Positions 1 to 4,885 of a DNA stretch of 5,496 nucleotides are shown here, one piece after another. The notes beneath the pieces were generated by a model, which saw only the letters and a program-made list of their open reading frames with translations, made no database searches and was not told the origin of the DNA. Source of the DNA: CANKHA01 sp034668785 (GTDB lineage: Bacteria > Pseudomonadota > Alphaproteobacteria > Rhizobiales > Xanthobacteraceae); NCBI GenBank assembly GCA_034668785.1, contig JAXDOS010000171.1, forward strand, positions 1 to 5,496. The letters are read 5' to 3'. The translations under genes and the position numbers were made by a program. The stretch's first letter is position 1. The number at the start of each line of letters is the position of its first letter.

Positions 1-51
1 CTCTTCGTCGCTGGGTATGTGGTGTTTCAGCGTCAGGAGATTCGGGCGTAA
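1..51 (+). CDS. C-terminal end of a gene cut by the window edge, possibly a membrane transporter permease
   Basis: Frame 1 is open from the first base to TAA at 49-51 and encodes LFVAGYVVFQRQEIRA. The shape is a hydrophobic helix end followed by a short charged cytoplasmic tail, as at the C-terminus of many ABC-2-type permeases and other polytopic membrane proteins. It lies tail to tail with the RidA-family gene, 10 bases apart, which is a normal convergent layout. Only 16 residues are visible, so the family is a guess from the pattern and the reading frame itself could be chance. Confidence 0.4.
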   Translation, partial: LFVAGYVVFQRQEIRA

Positions 52-61
52 TCGTCCGCCG

Positions 62-403
62 TCATTTCGCCGCGGTGACCACGATCTCAACCAGCGTCTT
101 GCCGTCGAGCACGGCGCCGACGCAGGCGCGCATCGGCGGATTCTCGATGTCCGCCCACTCGTCCCAGGCGCGGTTCATCTCCGATTTTTGCGCCATGTCG
201 GCTATATAGACCATCGCCGTGAGGATGCTGGCCTTGGTCGTGCCGGCTTCAGCCAGGCTGGCGTCGATATCCGCAAGCGCCTTCCGGGTCTGCTCATACA
301 TGGACGCCACCTTGTCGGCGGAGGTGGCGACGGCGGAAACGAAGTTGCCATAAACGACGGCACGGCAGCGGGTCGGCCTACTGCCGGGAAGACGGACGAT
401 CAT
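62..403 (-). CDS. RidA family protein (YjgF/YER057c/UK114 superfamily)
   Basis: This 113-residue protein has the length of a RidA-fold subunit. RidA proteins are small cytoplasmic trimers; the best-studied members hydrolyse reactive enamine/imine intermediates released by PLP enzymes. The C-terminal half is typical: MVYIADMAQKSEMN, then W80, ENPPMRACVGAVL and LVEIVVTAAK. R92 sits in the conserved RACV motif and aligns with the substrate-binding arginine of active RidA proteins, and E106 lies in the final strand. The strand after YGNFV is shorter and less canonical than usual, so it may belong to a divergent subgroup of unknown substrate. The start at 403 is preferred over an upstream in-frame ATG at 457 because AGGA lies about 8 bases before it and the homologous N-terminus begins there. 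A strong terminator lies upstream of it, so it probably has its own promoter in 404-475, where I see no convincing boxes. Confidence 0.88.
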   Translation of the reverse strand: MIVRLPGSRPTRCRAVVYGNFVSAVATSADKVASMYEQTRKALADIDASLAEAGTTKASILTAMVYIADMAQKSEMNRAWDEWADIENPPMRACVGAVLDGKTLVEIVVTAAK

Positions 404-475
404 CGAACTATCCTGCGCGTATTGCCTGGGCGCGCAGTGGATGCTGTCCCCTCCCAAAGCGCAATGCCGCGCGAC

Positions 476-507
476 AATAAAAAAGGGCGGCCGACGGGCC
501 GCCCTTT
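476..507 (-). terminator. Rho-independent terminator of the long DUF1236 gene
   Basis: Read leftward, an 11-bp perfect stem (497-507 pairs with 482-492) with a 4-base loop is followed by TTTTTTATT. It starts 18 bases after the stop codon of the DUF1236 gene at 526. The stem is very GC-rich (core GGGCGGCC). It isolates that gene from the RidA-family gene downstream on the same strand. Confidence 0.93.
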
Positions 508-525
508 CTCATTCTGCTTTAGCGA

Positions 526-1272
526 TTACACCGCGAGGACGGCAACGATGTGCATATTCCTCGGATCGACGATCACGATCTGATCGCCGACCAGGAAATA
601 CTCATACTCGCGCCAAGCCGGCTGGATTTCGATGATCGTGCTCGGCACCCGTGCGAGCTTCACCGTCTTTGGAACCGCGGTTCCGATCGACAGCGAGAAG
701 TTCACATTGGCGACCCGTGGAGCGCCGCTTTGCTTGATGACGGTTTCGCGGATTTTGGTCTTCTGCTCGGTGTTCAGAGTGACATTCGCGCCGGCCGCGC
801 CGGAGCTTGTGGTAGAACTTGCGCTCGACGTTCCGGAGCCGGTCTGGCCCTGAGCCGAGTTGCTTGAGCTGGGTGTCTGAGCATTCTGCGTGGCGGAGCC
901 GGACTGCGCATTCTGTGGCTTCGACACATCCTGCTTCTGCGCGTCCTGTGCCTTGGTATCCGTTTTGGTTGTGTCCTGCGCCTTAGTGTCCTTGGCCGCA
1001 GGGGCAGCTTGAGGAGCAGCTTGTCCCGTGGTTTCGGTCTTGGACCCAGTAGCCTGCGCATTCTGAGCGGGTTTCTGGGCGCTGCTCTGGTCCTTGCTCT
1101 GAGACTTGTCCATCGACTTTTCGTCGCTCTTGGCGTCGCTCTTGGACTTGTTGATTTCGGCTGGCGCCGCCTTTTGCTGTTCGGGCGCCTGGGCTATGGC
1201 CTGCACTGAAGCCAATTGTGCTCCGGCCAAAAGTGCCGCAGCCGCCGTGGTGGTCAAGAATGTATTCCTCAT
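526..1272 (-). CDS. Secreted DUF1236 domain protein with long low-complexity linker
   Basis: The product is 248 residues. Residues 1-27 form a Sec signal peptide (MRN, a hydrophobic Ala/Leu stretch, cleavage probably after AIA at 27), so it should be periplasmic or surface-exposed. Residues 30-163 are a disordered linker made almost only of Ala, Gln, Lys, Ser, Thr, Asp and Gly, with recurring TKAQD and QNAQ units. A short conserved helix follows (LNTEQKTKIRETVIKQ, 166-181). The C-terminal DUF1236 domain (about 195-245) ends in EYFLVGDQIVIVDPRNMHIV. DUF1236 is common in Rhizobiales envelope proteins, but its function is not known to me. The start at 1272 is chosen over 1383 because GGGAGAG lies about 8 bases upstream and the signal peptide begins exactly there. 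It is transcribed away from another DUF1236 gene across a shared 236-base region and ends in a strong terminator. Confidence 0.9.
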   Translation of the reverse strand: MRNTFLTTTAAAALLAGAQLASVQAIAQAPEQQKAAPAEINKSKSDAKSDEKSMDKSQSKDQSSAQKPAQNAQATGSKTETTGQAAPQAAPAAKDTKAQDTTKTDTKAQDAQKQDVSKPQNAQSGSATQNAQTPSSSNSAQGQTGSGTSSASSTTSSGAAGANVTLNTEQKTKIRETVIKQSGAPRVANVNFSLSIGTAVPKTVKLARVPSTIIEIQPAWREYEYFLVGDQIVIVDPRNMHIVAVLAV

Positions 1273-1325
1273 CGGAAAGCTCTCCCTATTTATCGCTCTC
1301 ACGCGGATCGCGTGGGCCAGTATTT

Positions 1326-1353
1326 GGAACTCCGTTGCACCTTCGAGAGTTCC
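1326..1353. promoter_or_regulatory. Palindromic near-EcfG promoter or operator in the divergent region
   Basis: GGAACTC (1326-1332) and GAGTTCC (1347-1353) form a perfect 7-bp inverted repeat with a 14-base spacer. Because GGAAC is the -35 box of EcfG-type promoters, each strand reads GGAAC-N17-AGTT, one base off the GGAAC-N16/17-CGTT consensus. On the minus strand a start near 1320 would give a leader of about 48 bases for the long DUF1236 gene. A plain two-fold binding site for a regulator is the alternative. Confidence 0.4.
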
Positions 1354-1433
1354 ACCGGGTCGAAGTTTGTGTAAAAAATGCATCTGATTGGTGGCAATTT
1401 ATAAGCACCACGATGCGGGCAATGTGTTTGACG

Positions 1434-1453
1434 TGCAGATGTGATTCTCTGCA
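1434..1453. promoter_or_regulatory. Inverted repeat abutting the EcfG -35 box
   Basis: TGCAGA (1434-1439) and TCTGCA (1448-1453) are a perfect 6-bp inverted repeat separated by 8 bases. The right arm ends directly against the GGAAC box at 1454. The position suits an activator or repressor site, but six-base arms can occur by chance. Confidence 0.3.
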
Positions 1454-1478
1454 GGAACGATTTTGCTGCGAAGCCGTT
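1454..1478 (+). promoter_or_regulatory. EcfG-type general stress response promoter
   Basis: GGAAC (1454-1458), a 16-base spacer and CGTT (1475-1478) match exactly the consensus described for the alphaproteobacterial general-stress sigma factor EcfG (controlled by PhyR and NepR). The predicted start near 1485 would leave a leader of about 24 bases containing the AAGGAG ribosome binding site at 1497-1502. Both sequence and spacing to the DUF1236 gene at 1509 fit. No other plausible promoter is seen directly in front of that gene. Confidence 0.75.
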
Positions 1479-1508
1479 ATCCTTTGGCGTGCCAAAAAGG
1501 AGAACCCT

Positions 1509-1898
1509 ATGCGCAAACACATGCTAGCTACAGCAGTAGCCCTTACCGTCTTGTCACCGACCCTTTGCTTAGCCCAGGCGTCCACCGCGACAGGCGCGGT
1601 TGGAGGCGCCGCGGCCGGCGCAATCGTCGGCGGCCCAGTGGGCGCGGTTGTGGGCGGTACAGTCGGTGCCGCTGTCGGTTCGGCTGCAGAGCCACCGGCT
1701 GAAGTGCGTACCTATGTGACCAGAGAGTCGGCGCCGTCGGTCCGCGTGACCGAACGCGTAGCCGTGGGCGAGTCTCTGCCTGCCACGGTTCAACTGCGCA
1801 CGATTCCCAATCACAAAGAATATGTCTACGCGGTGGTCAATGACCGGCGCGTGATCGTTGAGCCGAAGACGCGAAAGGTGATCCAGATCATCGAGTAA
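1509..1898 (+). CDS. Secreted DUF1236 domain protein with glycine zipper
   Basis: The product is 129 residues. It has a Sec signal peptide (MRKHM, hydrophobic core, cleavage near residues 22-24). C20 is not in a proper lipobox, so a lipoprotein is unlikely. Residues 29-58 are a glycine zipper with repeated GxxxG spacing (GGAAAGAIVGGPVGAVVGG), a pattern that packs helices in membranes and is frequent in small outer-membrane or envelope proteins. The C-terminal DUF1236 domain covers about 66-129 and ends NDRRVIVEPKTRKVIQIIE, parallel to the end of the divergent neighbour. Start 1509 has AAGGAG at 1497-1502 with a 6-base spacer; longer in-frame extensions upstream run through the promoter and lack a signal peptide start. 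The EcfG-type promoter at 1454-1478 suggests induction by general stress. Function of the domain is unknown. Confidence 0.92.
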   Translation: MRKHMLATAVALTVLSPTLCLAQASTATGAVGGAAAGAIVGGPVGAVVGGTVGAAVGSAAEPPAEVRTYVTRESAPSVRVTERVAVGESLPATVQLRTIPNHKEYVYAVVNDRRVIVEPKTRKVIQIIE

Positions 1899-1912
1899 CG
1901 GACTTCGGATCG

Positions 1913-1950
1913 AAAGCCCGCCCTGCTGCAAAGTGGGGCGGGCTTTTCGT
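1913..1950 (+). terminator. Rho-independent terminator of the short DUF1236 gene
   Basis: A perfect 11-bp stem (1913-1923 with 1936-1946, core GCCCGCCC/GGGCGGGC) with a 12-base loop is followed by TTTTCGTTT, 14 bases after the stop codon. The left arm also begins with AAA, so it could work in the other direction, but the leftward gene ending at 2056 is more than 100 bases away. Confidence 0.92.
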
Positions 1951-2055
1951 TTGAGGTATGATTTAAAGATGACGCGCTGGCTTTCGAGCGCATTGCGTGA
2001 ACGCGTCGGCGGTACAATTCTCAAATACGGGATTGCGTGGGTCTTACGCGGTCAA

Positions 2056-2232
2056 TTAGGCCGCTTTCGCCAATTGTGCATCGCGGATCAGCCATTCGTG
2101 CCACTGACCACACGACGGGCAACGCGCCCGAACCTTATTGGTGCGAATGCGCAACAGTGTCTGCAATTCGCTCTCGATTCCGATATCCACAAGTTGGCGG
2201 TTATTGGGACAGACGAAGACTAGGCGTTCCAT
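2056..2232 (-). CDS. Small conserved zinc-ribbon-like protein
   Basis: The product is 58 residues beginning MERLVFVCPNN. Cysteines at 8, 38 and 41 with His45 (VCPN near the N-terminus, then RCPSCGQWHEW) have the layout of a treble-clef or zinc-ribbon knuckle, with one CPxC motif and a single-Cys partner. Between them is a predicted helix (ESELQTLLRIR). From memory, similar short proteins are common and uncharacterised in Bradyrhizobium and relatives. Start 2232 is chosen because AAGAGG lies about 6 bases upstream; an in-frame ATG at 2316 would add 28 basic residues without a clear ribosome binding site. It is divergent from the 90-residue protein at 2460. Function unknown; nucleic-acid or protein contact is only a guess from the fold. 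No clear terminator follows the stop. Confidence 0.75.
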   Translation of the reverse strand: MERLVFVCPNNRQLVDIGIESELQTLLRIRTNKVRARCPSCGQWHEWLIRDAQLAKAA

Positions 2233-2444
2233 GACAGCCTCTTGGCGTTTGCGAGTTTCCTTATTCAACTCTCCTGTCGCGTGATGGTTCGCCTTAGCAG
2301 CGCCAGCGCGCTTCACCCGCCAGTGACTTACTAGAGGAAAATCTCATAACCATCAGATGTTAAATGATTTTTGTTCTTGCGATCCGTTGGGCGGGCGAGG
2401 CCTTTACGCTTACCGCATTTTTCAAAGCAGGCTGGGAAATTAGC

Positions 2445-2453
2445 TGCTATAGT
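2445..2453 (+). promoter_or_regulatory. Extended -10 promoter for a leaderless transcript
   Basis: TGCTATAGT matches the extended -10 pattern TGnTATAAT with one mismatch. The hexamer ends at 2453, so transcription would start around 2460, which is the A of the ATG. No good -35 lies 16-18 bases upstream, which is usual for extended -10 promoters. The gene also lacks a ribosome binding site, so both signs agree. Confidence 0.5.
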
Positions 2454-2459
2454 GCCTCC

Positions 2460-2732
2460 ATGAACAAAAATTCAGCGAAAAAGAAGGCCGCAGCCGAAAG
2501 GTCTGCCGCGCCGGGACCTGTCCGCGAGATCAGCCTGAAGACCCACAAGTTCCAGGTGGGGCAAAGCGTGTATTTCACCTCCGGCACCATGGGCCGGCCT
2601 GGCGCCAGCGGCAGCTATCGCATCGTCAAGCAGCTTCCCTCTGAAGGCGACGATTATCAGTATCGCATCAAGAGCACCGGGGAAGCTTTCGAGCGCGTCG
2701 CCAAGGAAAGTCAGCTCGATCGCGATCGCTGA
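2460..2732 (+). CDS. Small conserved hypothetical protein, SH3-like in appearance
   Basis: The product is 90 residues. A lysine- and alanine-rich disordered N-terminus (about 1-25) is followed by a compact beta-rich part with FQVGQSVYF, GSYRIVKQLPSEGDD, QYRIKSTGEAFERVAKESQL. From memory, similar small proteins with the pattern F.VGQ.V.F ... Y.(I/V)V..LP.EG....YR(I/V)KS ... ERV..ESQL are found across Rhizobiales without assigned function; the strand pattern resembles small SH3-like barrels. There is no signal peptide, so it is cytoplasmic. Start 2460 is the first ATG consistent with this family; the earlier in-frame ATG at 2364 adds 32 unrelated residues. No Shine-Dalgarno precedes 2460, and a -10 box ends 6 bases before it, suggesting leaderless translation. 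Confidence 0.8.
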   Translation: MNKNSAKKKAAAERSAAPGPVREISLKTHKFQVGQSVYFTSGTMGRPGASGSYRIVKQLPSEGDDYQYRIKSTGEAFERVAKESQLDRDR

Positions 2733-2750
2733 GCGACAGGCGTAGCGATC
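2724..2750 (+). repeat. Hairpin overlapping the stop codon of the 90-residue gene
   Basis: GATCGCT (2724-2730) pairs perfectly with AGCGATC (2744-2750) across a 13-base loop. There is no T-tract after it, so it is not a normal intrinsic terminator; it could stabilise the 3' end or be chance in a GATCGC-rich stretch. Confidence 0.3.
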
Positions 2751-2787
2751 CTCCGACCGCGCCATGAACATTCTGACACGGCCGGTG

Positions 2788-2802
2788 ATGACACTTCGTC
2801 AT
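2788..2802. repeat. Short inverted repeat upstream of the Bug gene
   Basis: ATGAC (2788-2792) and GTCAT (2798-2802) form a 5-bp inverted repeat with a 5-base spacer, about 140 bases before the Bug gene start, followed by ATATTAG. It could be an operator near a promoter, but I cannot place convincing -35 and -10 boxes. The rest of 2733-2879 shows no gene. Confidence 0.2.
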
Positions 2803-2879
2803 ATTAGCGGGCTGCACGTGTAACCACGTCTTGAACGGCAGCGCGCCGCAGGGGGTTGCCGGGGCTGGGTGCAAACGTG

Positions 2880-2943
2880 TTCAATGCGCCACGTTCATGG
2901 TGGGAGGAAATTTCAATGCGCCACGTTCATGGTGGGAGGAAAT
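2880..2943 (+). repeat. Exact 32-bp tandem duplication containing the ribosome binding site
   Basis: Bases 2880-2911 and 2912-2943 are identical, each starting TTCAATGCGCCACG and ending GGGAGGAAAT. The second copy carries the ribosome binding site (GGGAGGA, 2934-2940) of the Bug gene; the first carries the same site at 2902-2908, placed 7 bases before the ATG at 2916. There are only two copies and no spacer, so it is a duplication, not a CRISPR. Confidence 0.97.
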
Positions 2944-2945
2944 AA
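2916..2945 (+). CDS. Nine-codon leader ORF overlapping the Bug gene start
   Basis: ATG at 2916 opens a frame encoding MRHVHGGRK and stopping at TAA 2943-2945. The stop shares its last A with the ATG of the binding-protein gene (TAATG), the classic arrangement for translational reinitiation. The ribosome binding site for this small ORF is GGGAGGA at 2902-2908, provided by the first copy of the tandem repeat. The GGG AGG AAA codons at its end are also the ribosome binding site of the next gene, so ribosomes on the leader would cover it. Whether it is translated is inference. It contains two His and two Arg in nine residues, too few to call an attenuator. Confidence 0.45.
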   Translation: MRHVHGGRK

Positions 2946-3922
2946 TGAAAATGCTTGGGCGTTTCGCTGTGCTGGCTGCGGCGATTTTCTCGGTGGTTTT
3001 GCCGCCGTCTGCGGCATTGGCGCAGGATTATCCGACAAGGTCTGTTCGCGTCATTGTGCCGTTTGGCGCCGGCGGACCCGCCGATGTGTTTGCTCGCGTG
3101 CTGGCTCAGCATCTTCAAGAAGCGCTCGGTCAGTCCTTTGTGGTTGAAAACCGGCCTGGCGCTGGCGCCATCATCGGCACCGACGCCGTCGCGAAGTCGC
3201 CCCCCGATGGCTATACGTTGTTGCTGATGTCGAATACCCACACCACCAACGAGTCGCTGATTGCCAACAAGCCATTCCAACTGATGCGGGACTTCGTCCC
3301 GGTCTCGCCGATCAACTATTCCGATCTCCTTATGGTGGCTCATCCCTCGACAGGGGTGAAGAACCTGAAAGACTTCATCACACTCGCCAAAGCTAAGCCC
3401 GGCCAGCTCAACTACGCCTCTTCCGGTCCGGGCACGCCGTATCACATGGCTGGCGAGCTGTTCAAAGCGATGACCAAGACCGACATCGTCCACATACCGC
3501 ACAAAAGCTCCGGCGACATGCGCAGCAGCGTCATGGGCGGACACGTGCAGATGATGTTCGATGCGATCACGGTCATGGCAGAGGGCGTTCGCGCCGGGCA
3601 ACTGATTGCATTGGGCACGACCGGCAAGCAACGCTCCACAGTGATGCCTGAGGTACCGACCGTCGCCGAAGCGGGCGTTCCGGGCTACGAGGCGACCATC
3701 TGGCTTGGCGTCATGGCGCCGGTCGGGACGCCGAAGCCCATTGTCGACAAGCTCAATGCCGAAATCATCAAAGTCATGAACCGGCCTGACGTGAAAGAAA
3801 ACTGGGCGAAGCAGGGCGCCGTGCCGATGCCCATGAGTCCCGCGGAATTCGACAAATATCTGCGCGCCGACATCGAGAAGTGGGCGGAAGTGGTGAAGGT
3901 TTCCGGCGCGAAGGCTGAATGA
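2945..3922 (+). CDS. Bug/TctC family periplasmic substrate-binding protein
   Basis: The product is 325 residues, the usual size for this family. A signal peptide (1-26, ending SAALA before QDYP) exports it to the periplasm. Family hallmarks follow in order: YPTRSVRVIVPFGAGGPADVF (29-49), ENRPGAGAIIGTDAVAKSPP with DGYTLL (68-93), LNYASSGPGTPYHMAGELF (155-173), MGGHVQMMFD (197-206), PEVPTVAEAGVPGYEA (235-250) and GVMAPVGTPKPIVDKLN (255-271). Such proteins bind small carboxylates, amino acids or aromatic acids and hand them to a TctA/TctB-type transporter; neither subunit is present here, so it is an orphan, as is common for this expanded family. The ligand cannot be read from the sequence. Start 2945 follows GGGAGGA and gives a clean signal peptide; upstream in-frame ATGs run through the repeat. 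Confidence 0.95.
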   Translation: MKMLGRFAVLAAAIFSVVLPPSAALAQDYPTRSVRVIVPFGAGGPADVFARVLAQHLQEALGQSFVVENRPGAGAIIGTDAVAKSPPDGYTLLLMSNTHTTNESLIANKPFQLMRDFVPVSPINYSDLLMVAHPSTGVKNLKDFITLAKAKPGQLNYASSGPGTPYHMAGELFKAMTKTDIVHIPHKSSGDMRSSVMGGHVQMMFDAITVMAEGVRAGQLIALGTTGKQRSTVMPEVPTVAEAGVPGYEATIWLGVMAPVGTPKPIVDKLNAEIIKVMNRPDVKENWAKQGAVPMPMSPAEFDKYLRADIEKWAEVVKVSGAKAE

Positions 3923-3967
3923 AATCCACCGCAAGCCATCCATCTTGCTAACGCGACGGAAGACTGG

Positions 3968-4873
3968 ATGCTGAGCTTTGACACTATAACGGCCGCGGTG
4001 GCGGTGCCGCTTTGGGTGGCAGGCGCTATCGCGTTCCTGTTTATCCTTATCGGTGTCATGGCGATCAGACGTTCCGGCGCAATCAGATCGGTTGCGGCTT
4101 TCGCTGCTGTTGCGGTAGTCGCGATCGGTGCCTGGGCTGCATGGCTACTAATGGACCGTTCAGCCGCGCAGGAACTGAATGCCGAACGTCATACCCTTGA
4201 CGCGCGCGCGCTGGAGCTTACCGCACGCGCTATCATGCCCGGCTCGGCACTGGCATGTCTCGACGCCAACGCCGGAGAGACGGTGGAGAAGGCTTGCGAA
4301 AAAGCCGTATTCGCAAGTCCGGAGGCCGTGGCAGCGGCGACTACCTACATGAGCGCGCGGCTTTCGCTCTTGTCTGATGCAGTGGCCTATGCCCGTCGCG
4401 CCGAACGCAGCTACGATCCGGCACTCGTAAGCTTGCGCCGCTCGATCGAGGCCGACCGCTTCGGGCTAGTCGCCCAGGTATTGGCAACGCGGGACGCTTG
4501 CACGGCCGAGCTGTGCGCGGCCTTCGCGCTGCTGCGCAATGCCGATGCGGTCAAAACCAACCTCAAAGCGCGTACCTACGAGAGTAATGTCGCGCGCTAT
4601 GCGGCGATGTGGCTCGAGCAAAAGAATTCCCCGACAGTTGCGGCAACACCTGCTCCGGGCGTCGCCGTTGTCACAGCGGCGCCGAGCGCGATTGAATTTC
4701 CCTCTGCGGCTTCGATACCGCCGGTCAGCATCATGAATCCGGAGCCTGCGGCAAACACCGGTACGGTGTCGGTCGAGCCGCGCATGCCGGCGCCCCGTGC
4801 GCCTGTTCCGCCGCCGGCCAAGCCGCGCACAGCGCCGCCTGCAAGCGCCGGCAATCCGCAACGCCCGCAGTGA
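3968..4873 (+). CDS. Membrane protein of unknown function with four cysteines and a proline-rich tail
   Basis: The product is 301 residues and I do not recognise a named family. Two membrane helices (about 9-32 and 41-62) are joined by the short basic loop RRSGAIR, which by the positive-inside rule puts both ends outside and the large C-terminal part in the periplasm. That part (63-220) is helical and has exactly four cysteines: C97 and C110 (CX12C), C178 and C183 (CX4C), a pattern that suggests two disulfides. The last 80 residues (222-301) are Pro/Ala-rich and disordered, which could reach through peptidoglycan. Start 3968 is preceded by GGAAG about 7 bases upstream. It follows the Bug gene by 45 bases without a terminator and its stop is 12 bases before the DUF1489 start, so an operon with DUF1489 is likely. 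Confidence 0.85.
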   Translation: MLSFDTITAAVAVPLWVAGAIAFLFILIGVMAIRRSGAIRSVAAFAAVAVVAIGAWAAWLLMDRSAAQELNAERHTLDARALELTARAIMPGSALACLDANAGETVEKACEKAVFASPEAVAAATTYMSARLSLLSDAVAYARRAERSYDPALVSLRRSIEADRFGLVAQVLATRDACTAELCAAFALLRNADAVKTNLKARTYESNVARYAAMWLEQKNSPTVAATPAPGVAVVTAAPSAIEFPSAASIPPVSIMNPEPAANTGTVSVEPRMPAPRAPVPPPAKPRTAPPASAGNPQRPQ

Positions 4874-4885
4874 GTGACGCATCCG

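Noticed and set aside
774..1061. Arg/Pro-rich minus-strand frame inside the long DUF1236 gene
   Set aside because: It is a shifted reading of the low-complexity linker; the in-frame protein has a signal peptide, domain and terminator.
1218..1508. N-terminal extension of the short DUF1236 gene
   Set aside because: It would run through the EcfG promoter and bury a good signal peptide; the ATG at 1509 has an ideal AAGGAG.
1933..2223. Rightward frame with an ATG at 1969 (MTRWLSSALRERV) crossing the gap 1899-2055
   Set aside because: No ribosome binding site, it runs antisense through the zinc-ribbon gene, and it resembles no family I know. The gap after the terminator shows nothing else I can support.
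2880..2943. CRISPR-like repeat
   Set aside because: Only two copies, directly adjacent with no spacer and containing a ribosome binding site; it is a simple tandem duplication.
2927..3943. 338-codon open frame on the minus strand opposite the Bug gene
   Set aside because: Its product is His/Arg-rich without family motifs, and the plus-strand frame is a complete Bug/TctC protein. It is an antisense shadow of a GC-rich gene.
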